DNA of 41,848 bases, taken from positions 3,074 through 44,921 of the forward strand of contig MU621118.1 in assembly GCA_025399215.1 (NCBI GenBank). Direction: 5' to 3'. The position numbers and the translations under genes were made by a program. The DNA comes from Globomyces pollinis-pini. Its lineage: Eukaryota > Chytridiomycota > Chytridiomycetes > Rhizophydiales > Globomycetaceae. Numbering within the stretch: position 1 is the first letter of the stretch; each line of letters opens with the position of its first letter. The notes under the pieces are model-generated. The model saw only the letters and a program-made list of their open reading frames with translations, searched no databases and had not been told where the DNA came from. Positions 33,661-41,848 of the stretch are shown one piece after another.

Positions 33661-34351
33661 TAAACACTCTCTTTTTTCAATCTATAATGGTCAGTTTTGT
33701 AAAATCACCCTGTGTTAAATAAGATGAATAACCGGCCATTGCGGTGTTAAACATAGATGCATTAATAATTGAAAGTCACAACGTTAAAAAATTCAGTTCA
33801 ATGGCGGTTAGTATTGATCTGATAGATGAACAATCTGCTAGTTTTTTGAACGACGACTCAAGCTTTCACGAATAATAACCCGAAAAGACCACGAATGTAA
33901 TGGTTTGTCAATTCTGCAATTACTTTCTGTCCATAAATATTTTGTGTAGTACAATCAAAGGAATTGCTTTTTCTTGTGTCTGTCCATAATGTCCGTTACA
34001 CAAATAGAACTGGACGAATGTGTTTCATGATACTCTTTGCCAGCACTGCAGTAACGCTAGGAACATGATTATAGGAAGGATATACTAGATATCGAGTCAT
34101 CCTACAACATGATAATCCTAGTCAGGTCGATGAGAACGATTAGGGGATGGAGGAGTGGTTTGGTGACTCATTCATTCCTATTTCGAACACACAAAACATC
34201 CAATCGGAACTGACCAAATACTATTGTACAACTTGATTCTTGAAGCATCCATTTCAAGACTTATGGAAGATGATGACTTCGATATGTTTCAACTCTCCAA
34301 TTCTATTTAAGCAACAACAAAGATGCTTCTACCAGTAGCAATAAAATAAAT
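33661..34351. other. intergenic region between the two paralogous secreted-protein genes
   Basis: About 690 bp without a gene. Two exact TGTCCATAA 9-mers at 33928 and 33981. I looked for a decayed third copy of the gene family and found none. Confidence 0.5.
34304..34311 (+). promoter_or_regulatory. TATA-like element of the second Cys-rich secreted-protein gene
   Basis: TATTTAAG about 41 bp before the ATG at 34352, at nearly the same distance as the TATA box of the first copy. Confidence 0.45.
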
Positions 34352-34690
34352 ATGCAATTCATCAATATGATGTTGATCTCAACAGCTGTATCTGCTGCAG
34401 TAGTCTACCAAGAATGCTACGACTCTGCAAAGAAATTCCGCGTTGGTATTGTTTTCAAAGATGGACGTCAATGCAAATACACCAACAATTCTGGTACTTG
34501 GGCAGCATGTTCTACATACGGTAAATGGTGTGGTGATGATGATATCACTTGGAACTGTGATGGGGAGCGTGTAAGATTGGTCAGTGATTGTTCAGCAATT
34601 GCATTTGATCCTAGATCACTTACTAAACGTGCGGTATTACGGGGTATTTACTCCTTCGAAAACGGATGTGACAAGTACTATTTCGGTTAA
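34352..34690 (+). CDS. small Cys-rich secreted protein, copy 2
   Basis: Intronless, 112 residues, tandem paralog of the gene at 33322 with the same length, the same seven Cys positions and the same ending (NGCDKYYF, plus a Gly). The signal peptide is MQFINMMLISTAVSA. The core FRVGIVFKDGRQCKYTNNSG is nearly unchanged, but residues about 80-100 have diverged fully: copy 1 has a Gly/Pro/Asn-rich loop, copy 2 has DPRSLTKRAVLRG with a dibasic Lys-Arg that could be a Kex2 site. This patchwork suggests one variable exposed loop on a conserved scaffold. Function unknown. Confidence 0.8.
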   Translation: MQFINMMLISTAVSAAVVYQECYDSAKKFRVGIVFKDGRQCKYTNNSGTWAACSTYGKWCGDDDITWNCDGERVRLVSDCSAIAFDPRSLTKRAVLRGIYSFENGCDKYYFG

Positions 34691-34775
34691 TTCTTAATAA
34701 AGCTATCAGATGAACATTCTCATCACAGACATTTAGCGTAAAAACTATGTATTTAAATTCAAGCAAATAAATCAA

Positions 34776-37700
34776 TCAATCACTAAGCAAAACAAATGAT
34801 TCATCATTTTCCGGTTCGGAGAAATCAGAGCTGATGAGCTTTGTCACCTTTTTCACTGCACGCGCTCTTCTGATTGGTTTTTTTACTTCGACAGATTCTG
34901 CATCACTGGCCACTACCTTCGATGACTTCTTTTGACGACTGGATGAGGGCATGTCTTCATCTGATACAACAGTGTGATCTTCGTCGGAATCAGATTGAAG
35001 GACTTTTTTCGGTGGAGCTTTCTTTCCTTTGCGCTTCTCAAAAGGGAAATCGAATACATCTTTAGGTTTGGTGTCTTCAGTTTTTTCAATAGCTTTTGGG
35101 GCTTTTGCAGTTGTAGCTTTCTTTCCGCCAAGAACACGTTTCTTTGGTGCGCTTTCAGTTTGAGGTGGCTCTGGTATGGACACATCTATAGTTGGTTAAC
35201 AAATATTTGAATAATTACCATCAGAGTCACTGCCTTTTTTGGCAAAAAATGATTTCATGGTGGACTGTTTCAGTGCTGTTTTTTGTGAGGCCTTTCCTCT
35301 CGGTTGCTTAGCAGCTACAACATCGGATGAAATAGATTCAGCTGAACTAGATGATCGAGTTCGTTTTCTAGCTGTAGGTGCGACCTCGAAATTATCCTCA
35401 TCAGAAGTGGATACCACACGTTTGATTGATTTTTTCTCAGTTTTGACAGGTTGTGAAGTAGCTTTTTTAGCGGCGGGTTTAGACTTTGTAACAGGTACAT
35501 CGATAACGTCATCATCATCTGAAATAGAAACTTTGGCTTTCTTCTTTGATGCAGCCGAAACAGTCTTTTCAACTTTAGCCCTTACTTTCTTTGTGGTCAC
35601 TTCAAATTCTTCATCGTCGTCAGATTTTGCAACAGCTTTCTTTTTAAACATTTGATCAATGGTTCTCTTTTGTGGGCCGCGCTTGTTGGCCTGAGTCTTA
35701 TTGTTTGGCTTGACGGATTCCAATTCTTTCATTTCAGTTTCAAATGCCTAAAATATAAAATACAATTTATGCATTACATCCCACTGAGCTAAGAAGGAGT
35801 CCAGATCCGTTCGCCATAAATCAATAGGAGTTTGACCAAGTAGAAGCTTAATTTGTTCTTCTTTCTGTTCCTTTTCTTTGATTAATTGTTGAACCTAAAA
35901 TAATCAACATTAAACGTAAAATACCTTCTCCATAGTCAAGTTCCAAATTGGCATCGACAATAAGTAGTCATATCCATGTTCGTTGGTTTCAACTTCTTCG
36001 TCAGAGTTGTTGCTTGCTTTTGATTTATAAATAGGATCATATTTAGATGCTTTTAAAGTTGCCAAAAGGTCAGACTTCTTTCGGTTTTGCACAATCAGAG
36101 TTCCTTCAATAATTTCCATTACAAAACGAACTCGGTTATCAATCTTCAGATGATCAGCATTCAATTCCGCTAACAAATGGTCCTTTCGTTTATGATAATA
36201 TTTTTGTCTGAGTTCAAAGAAGTCCTTGACTACATCAACAGCATCATCGTACTTCTTTATTCTGCCTTCTAGATCGTGGCACACCATATTACTTACATTT
36301 AGTCAACATATCAATACCTTGTAGATATGGTGGTAGTAACCTTAAACTTACTTTCCAAGCCTTCCTTAAGAGCTTCTTTCATAGTTTGTTCTGATACCGT
36401 GATAACGAAATGAACTTTGCAATCAGTATGGTATTCCTTATATTCTTTAATCCATGCGGGATTCTTTTCTGTTCCAACTATCCAAGCTTCAAGTTGTTCT
36501 TTATAAGATTGAGTCCAGTTTCGAATAGGCAGCTCAGTAATCTCTACTGTGGTACTGTCAAGTTGCGTTATATTCCCAGTAACACGGTATCTGCTGCTAC
36601 CTTCTTCCTTAATAGTTCCCTAACGTTAACAAATAGACAAAATACTTCAAAACCACGATACCAAGGAGTCATTGGAACCATTTCTTCACCTCTCATCATT
36701 CGATAAATATTATCTACAATATCTCTTGGACTAATCATAAGTTGAATAATGCATACTTGAAATTAGGAATATCGGTTGACCATCCAGTCCCAATTCCACT
36801 TCCACCGTTCACCTACAATTAACAATCAGGTTTAAATACCAAAAGCATAGGGATGATTGGTAAATACCATTCAGGCTCAATGGATTGACCATCATCATTC
36901 AAATAATTGAGTAGGGCATCATCACTAGGATGGAAAATAGTACGTGCCAAAGTCGATAGATTTGTAAAGATATAACGGGGAGATGCAGCATCTTTTCCTC
37001 CTTGCAATCTGGTACCGAATTGACCCAAAGGTTCCAAAAGATTCAAATTATTACTTCCAACATAAGATTGTGCCATGTTCACAATTGTCATACACAAACT
37101 GACTTCACCATGGTGATAGGCAGAGTGCTCAGAGACATAACCTGCTAATTGGGCAACCTTAATTTTAAAAAATTCTGTTCGTTTACCTTGATTTCCGATT
37201 TCAAATTTCGCTTGAAACATGAAAAGAGAATTTTTCGTTGTCCAGGTTTAAATCCATCCACCGAACAGGGAATCGATCTCATGTTATCGGCCATAGAGAA
37301 CAATATGAGTTCCTTATTAACAAAATCTGCAATTGGGATTTCATTCATGCTGTGATCCATAAACGTGCCAGACTGGTAATTAGTTCACAATTAATTACCT
37401 GGAATCCTCGAAGCCATTCTTTTCTATCATCGGCTTTCTTTTTGTTAAAAGCCATATCAATCAACGCTCTTGATTCTTCAGTAGCTACTTCGAAAGGCTT
37501 CAGATGCTTTGGCAAATCTGAAAAATACTTTTTGGCATCTTCTGTTGTAGAAGTACCCAAACCCTAGATAATGAGCGATTGATTGTGCAAAATTACTTTG
37601 TAGTACTTTAGTACCCATCCACGACCATTGTCATTTTCTTCCTTCCATGCTTCGTATTCAGGGATGGTGAAGAAAGAGACTTCCTTTTTTTGGGCATTCT

Positions 37701-39804
37701 TTCCTTTTGTAGCTTTTACAATAGGAGTAATGAATTCCAACAAAAATCCAGGTATTTTCAATAAACTTGGCCAGAAATGATCGAAAAAATTTATAATTAA
37801 TCCTTTGATGTGTGATCCATCATGATCCTACTCATTAAAACTGTTCGACAATTTACCTGATCAGTCATGATCATCAAATGACCATATCGCAACGAGCTAA
37901 GATCATGATACACTTTTCCATGTTGCAATCCCAAAATTTGCTTAATGGCATTAATCTCGGCATTGCCAACAATTTGAGTGTGTGAGGCTTCTCGGACATT
38001 CAACAGCTTACCACGTAATGGAAATACTCCAAAATTATCACGACCTACCACAGACAGCCCTGATACAGCCAATGACTTTGCTGAATCTCCTTCAGTTAAA
38101 ATCAATGTGCATTGACTAGCATTTTTTGAACCGGCATTGTTCGCATCATCTAATTTAGTGAGACCAGTTATTCTTGTTCGTTTATTGGCCGCCCCATCTG
38201 TCTTTTTCATTATTTGTTCCTGCTTGAACTTTGCAAACGAAAGAATAGTATCTACTACACCAGATTTCAAGACTTTATACCATTAGCCATCAAATTTATA
38301 CCTTTCTTCATAAAATCTTCACTAAGAGGACACTTGGATCCAAATGCGGATGGTCTAAGAGTCATAGTTTCTTTCGTTTGAGAGTCAAAGGTTGGATTGA
38401 CAATAGAACAGTTGACAAACACCCATAAATGACTTTTGATTTGATACGGTCTCAAAGGGATACCTTTCTTGTCTTTTTTCTTGACTGCTTCGATTAGCTG
38501 GGCCGCCATTTGATCTGCTATAGCAGCTACGTGAGTTCCACCTTTGATTGTACAGATTGAATTCACGAATGATACTTGATTGAATTGTCCTGATCTGTCA
38601 ATGAACGAATAATACCTTCAGATGAAGTGAATGCAACTTCCCATCGCTCATTGATTCTTTCATAAATGATTGGAGTTCTGCTGGATAGTTCACTTGATTT
38701 GAGATACAACTCAACATAGCCTTTAAAATCCTTGATTTTAATTCTCTCATCATTCAAGAACACTTTCACACCTCTAACACAACCTGCCAAATCGATCACT
38801 CTTTTAGATAAGAGGGCATAAAAGTCTTCATCAATACATTCAAGGTTAAATTTTTCCAGGTCGGGTTTAAATGTAATTTTGGTGTAATCTTCGCCTCTTC
38901 CATTTGAGGTGATCTTGGGTGTTCCTTTTTCGCTCATATTGTTTGTGAACACCTATTACAAAGATCAGATTGATCAAAGTTGCAAATTTCAAGGATGATG
39001 GCATAGTTTACGAAAGGTAATGTAGAATACGAATAAAAAGAGAAAAATGTTATTATAATGTGTATAGTGTCTTACCTGTTTGAATTTTTTGCCAGATACA
39101 GAGTCTGCTGTTTCAACTTCAAAAGATTTGGAAAAGATGTTACATAACTTTGCTCCAAAACCATTTCTACCACCAGTCACCTTTTCTTCTCTATCGTCAT
39201 AATTGGAAGAGGTTAAAAGATGGCCAAAGATTAACTAAAGTGAGTTTCCGAAACACATACCTCTGGCACATAGATCTTTTCTTTGGAATGCATTTCAACA
39301 GGGATACCTCTTCCATTATTGTAGACAGAGATTTCGCTGGTTTCTCTATTGATGTTTACTTTAATGGTATTCATTGACTCATCTCGGACTTTATTGTCAG
39401 CAGCTACATATCAGTAATAAGAATGGTTTACCATTCACAATAATTTCATCAAAAATCTTTGAATTTTAAGTATAAGGATCATGAATACCTTATATAGTCC
39501 AGGAACAAATTGAATATTACGTTGAACCATTTTCTTATCTTCATAGACCTAGATAGTGAGGCTAAGGGAGCAAACCCATAACAAAGAAGATTGTTTTTCA
39601 GTTGATCCGATATAAGTATCAGGTCTTAACAAGATATGTTCCAATTGAGTTTTTTTCTTTGGATGGTTAGAGACATAGGGATTACTTGGTAAATCTAAAA
39701 TAACAGTAAGAGGGACGTGAATGAAAAACCTGTTCGATTGATTTACTGGATTTAGCAACAGGTTTCTTTCGAACTACAACTTCAGAATCACTGGAATCAC
39801 TCAT
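34776..39804 (-). CDS. TOP2: DNA topoisomerase II
   Basis: Passes one DNA duplex through another in replication, transcription and mitosis. Twenty-one exons, twenty introns (26-35 nt, one of 123 nt at 38953-39075), 1452 residues. Order: SIEQIYQKKTQLEHILLRPDTYIGS (GHKL ATPase start, with IYQ on a 9-nt microexon); NNGRGIPVEMH; TGGRNGFGAKLCNIFS (ATP lid); transducer; TOPRIM motifs TEGDSAKSLAVSG and DQDHDGSHIKGL; winged helix with catalytic Tyr in SPRYIFT (about 786, yeast 782); TGWSTDIP; coiled-coil gate (SNMVCHDLEGRIKKYDD). The C-terminal 300 residues are Lys/Ser/Asp-rich with acidic CK2-like sites and a PCNA-binding motif QSTMKSFF. Divergent from PPIE. Confidence 0.96.
39686..39694 (-). other. 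9-nt microexon of TOP2 encoding Ile-Tyr-Gln
   Basis: Flanked on the minus strand by a 35-nt intron (39695-39729) and a 29-nt intron (39657-39685). The nine bases give IYQ, exactly the residues that precede KKTQLEHILLRPD in eukaryotic topoisomerase II. Confidence 0.85.
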
Positions 39805-40109
39805 TTAAAAAGTCAAGTGTCCGAACGAAAGAAATCCAAAATATTGAACAGTTCAAGACAAAGTAACTCAATTAACAAGACCAAATAACTCAATTAACAA
39901 GAGCAAGTAACTCAATGAATAAGACAGAGTGATTCAGTTCATAATCTGATGAGTTTTACTATTATAGTAATTACATATTATAATATTCTATAACTATCAT
40001 CTAGTCACCTTCGTAGTATTAATCCTTATACCTTTTACATTTACTCGTAGTATCTCTATCTTATTACTGTCTGTCTTTGAGTATTTTTCTTTTTTTTAGT
40101 CAGTAGCTT
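39805..40109. other. divergent intergenic region TOP2 / PPIE
   Basis: 305 bp between the TOP2 ATG and the PPIE split start. It holds the four-copy 22-bp repeat near TOP2 and a T/C-rich stretch (40085-40098) just before PPIE. No ORF. Confidence 0.55.
39855..39942. repeat. 22-bp tandem repeat, four copies, in the TOP2/PPIE promoter region
   Basis: Units 39855-39876, 39877-39898, 39899-39920 and a decayed 39921-39942. The first unit is AAGACAAAGTAACTCAATTA plus AC. The first three share AAGA..AA.TAACTCAAT.AA; the fourth keeps AAGACA.AGTGATTCA. Copy identity falls steadily away from TOP2. Confidence 0.85.
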
Positions 40110-41279
40110 AGTAACAGTTTATTCAATCTAAAACTAGTGTCCGTTGTTAATCCTAAAACTACCTTGTTCGTGGGTGGTTTGTTACAGACTGTGAATGAAC
40201 AGATCGTAAATGCTGCTTTCATTCCGTTTGGTGAAATTATTAAAATTCAATTACCAAGAGTTTGTCAATTCTGGTTACTGATCAATTCTATTAGGATACT
40301 GATAACCCTGAAAATCATAGAGGATTTGCTTTCATCGAATACGAATTCGCAGAAGATTGTTTAGCTGCTATTGAAAATATGCACCTATCTGAACTTCATG
40401 GAAAACTGTTGAAGGTCAATCTGGCCAGACAAGGAAAATACCATGAAATACAGACTAAAGCTGGTATATTACGATGTCTTTTAATATTTCAGTGTGGGAA
40501 AATGATGATTTTGTCAGATCCAATAAAGATGTACCTCCTCCACCAGAAGAAAAGGCCAAACTTGAAGAATCAATTCCAATTGAAAAGACGACTACCAAAA
40601 AACAGAAACTTGGAAACGAGCACCCAAGAGTTTACTTTGATATTAGTATTGAAAGGAATCGTAAGGATTGTTGCTTAACGTTGTTAGATTGTGGAAGAAT
40701 CATTATGGAACTATTCAATGATGTTGTACCTAGTAAAATTGTTAAATGTTTAAATGTGTAGAAACTGCAGAGAATTTCAGACAGTTATGCACACATGAGA
40801 AAGGATACGGATATAAATTGTCCAAGTTTCATCGAATTATTCCCAAATTTATGGTACAATTATTATTCTTAACAATTAGATCCAAGGAGGTGACTTTACA
40901 AATCATGATGGAACTGGTGGTAAAAGTATCTACAGAGGAAAGTTTGCTGATGAAAACTTTATTCTTCGACACGATAAGCCAGGTTTATATTTAATAGATA
41001 TTTCTAACATTAGGGGTAATAAGCTTTAATGAGTTTAATATTAGATGTTGTCGATGGCAAATTCAGGACCAAACACAAATGCATCACAATTTTTTATTAC
41101 TACTCAACCAACACCATGGTTAGATGGAAAGCATGTTGTGTTTGGACATGTTATTCAAGGTTTTGAATTGTGGTAATTAATTCTCAGGTATGGATATTGT
41201 AAAAAAGATGGAAGCGATGGGAACAGAAACTGGTGGACCATTGGGTAAAGTATGGGTTAAAGATTCTGGGGAGTGTTAA
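40110..41279 (+). CDS. PPIE: peptidyl-prolyl isomerase E (RRM + cyclophilin; spliceosomal CYP33)
   Basis: RNA-binding cyclophilin of the spliceosome. Nine exons with eight introns of 26-35 nt give 311 residues (human 301). The start codon is split: A at 40110, intron 40111-40137 (27 nt), TG at 40138-40139, giving [15 protein letters not shown]; no unspliced ATG exists in this frame. RRM: TLFVGGL (RNP2) and [10 protein letters not shown] (RNP1), with AAFIPFGEI. Linker, then cyclophilin: [39 protein letters not shown] (active-site Arg), [50 protein letters not shown] (Trp and His of the site). Restoring [10 protein letters not shown] needs a 2-nt microexon at 41014-41015. Confidence 0.94.
40111..40137 (+). 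other. 27-nt intron that splits the PPIE start codon (A|TG)
   Basis: GTAACAGTTT..AAACTAG, standard for this genome. Splicing joins A (40110) to TGTCCGTT. Without it the frame opens with GTG and has no ATG before an upstream stop. Confidence 0.75.
40983..41044 (+). other. PPIE intron pair around a 2-nt microexon (GG, 41014-41015)
   Basis: Intron 40983-41013 (31 nt), microexon GG, intron 41016-41044 (29 nt). The codon Gly is assembled as G|GG from two exons. Removing the whole 62-nt segment, or either intron alone, breaks the frame of the conserved [10 protein letters not shown] block. Confidence 0.78.
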
Positions 41280-41472
41280 TGAGTTGATGGTTTTAAGGGA
41301 TCTTTTGAATGTTTAATAATAACCTTAATAAGAATGATTAAGAATAATTTTCGATGGTGATGAGAAGGTCCATAACAATGCTTTTTACGTAAATAATCCA
41401 ACGGTATCAAAACATTTTAAAGAGATTTTGAAGTGATTCCAGTGGTTTTCCTATTTCTGTTTGTCTACAAAA

Positions 41473-41848
41473 ATGTCTATACAGAGTCCAAATTCAAATC
41501 AACAAATGCGAAAAAAGGAATCGAATTCGTATGCGGAATTTAGAAGAGCATTGGACTGGAATACTATTAAATATGTAATAGCTTATAGTATTTTATCAAT
41601 AGTCATTTGGGGTTTGGTAACGTACAATTACTCAACTGGTACGAAATCAAAATCATAACCATAGAATCACATCCAAATTATCAACTATATAAACATCGAT
41701 TAGATAACGGATGGTTTTTTGGTAGGAAAATTGATAATTCAGATGCACAGTATCGACCATTTCGTAATCAACTACCCATTCTATTTGCAGTCATGATTGG
41801 ACATCAGATAATTACCAAATTGATAGGTTATATTTCTATTTCAGGATA
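41473..41848 (+). CDS. GUP1: GUP1-like MBOAT acyltransferase, 5' part, runs off the right edge
   Basis: GUP1 is an ER multi-pass acyltransferase that remodels the lipid of GPI anchors in fungi. The visible part has an intron at 41639-41664 (26 nt) and stays open to the window end. The N-terminus is hydrophilic (MSIQSPNSNQQMRKK), followed by a first membrane segment (YVIAYSILSIVIWGLVTYNY), then the family block NGWFFGRKIDNSDAQYRPFRNQLPIL and a second membrane segment (FAVMIGHQIITKLIGYISI). The G-W..GRK.DNSD.QYR.FR motif is what identifies it. The MBOAT catalytic His is outside the window. The start at 41473 is the first ATG in frame. A short intron at the very end cannot be excluded. Confidence 0.85.

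Noticed and set aside
33275..33718. Overlapping frames on both strands over the first Cys-rich gene
   Set aside because: Shadows of the real gene; only the frame at 33322 has a signal peptide and a conserved paralog.
34874..35655. Long plus-strand and alternative minus frames over the TOP2 tail
   Set aside because: They come from the low-complexity Lys/Ser/Asp coding sequence read in other frames.
36310..36360. GTAAGT-like donor in TOP2 after EGLE
   Set aside because: Reading through gives ESKFKVTTTISTSNMVCHD, which fits the family, and the next 26-nt intron then restores the frame.
1..41848. tRNA, rRNA, CRISPR arrays or transposon genes
   Set aside because: None was recognised on either strand by eye; a tRNAscan or Infernal run would settle small RNA genes.

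Overview
The window is nuclear DNA of a gene-dense, AT-rich eukaryote, most likely an early-diverging fungus that makes flagellated cells. Fungal traits are a GUP1-type MBOAT protein, a CFEM-like GPI-anchored secreted protein and a COX13-type cytochrome c oxidase subunit. The flagellum is implied by DNAAF11 (LRRC6/tilB), an axonemal-dynein assembly factor, and by a CCP2/3-like cytosolic carboxypeptidase of the tubulin-deglutamylase family. I cannot name the species; zoosporic lineages (chytrids, blastoclads, Olpidium, rozellids, aphelids) are candidates.

I rebuilt the gene models by hand, joining exons wherever conserved family sequence fixes the frame. The main result is intron structure: about 120 introns in 19 genes, almost all 23-38 nt, with GT..AG ends and a pyrimidine-T-R-A-pyrimidine-like element just before the AG. 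Two outliers are 76 nt (WDR4) and 123 nt (TOP2). Several introns lie back to back around microexons: 2 nt in PPIE, 9 nt in TOP2, 3 nt in RFC1 (ambiguous) and possibly 0 nt in SDS22. In PPIE the ATG start codon itself is created by splicing (A|TG). Every major model closes to a whole number of codons.

Layout: (1) 1-326, 5' end of a proline-rich protein (-). (2) 938-1411, small nuclear-looking protein (+). (3) 1592-6295, three minus genes: small membrane protein, COG4 (Golgi tethering) and PI4K2 (phosphatidylinositol 4-kinase type II). (4) 6847-8563, two secreted proteins (+). (5) 9049-10843, mitochondrial sulfite oxidase (+), converging on NAA20 (NatB) and SDS22 (PP1 regulator) (-). (6) 13025-14519, WDR4/TRM82 (+), converging on RFC1 (14549-17627, -). 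(7) 17999-22260, carboxypeptidase and HDHD5 (+), converging on DNAAF11 (22378-23893, -). (8) 23978-27567, NAT10/KRE33 (+), divergent from DNAAF11 over 84 bp. (9) 27616-29132, unrecognised Lys/Ser-rich protein (-). (10) 29338-29720, COX6A/COX13 (+). (11) 29721-34690, a sparse island with a duplicated-domain membrane protein that appears broken, and two paralogous Cys-rich secreted proteins. (12) 34776-39804, TOP2 (-), divergent from PPIE (40110-41279, +), then the start of a GUP1-like gene.

Most genes are housekeeping (vesicle transport, replication, rRNA/tRNA modification, splicing, respiration). The lineage-specific content is the two secreted-protein clusters at 6.8-8.6 kb and 30.8-34.7 kb.
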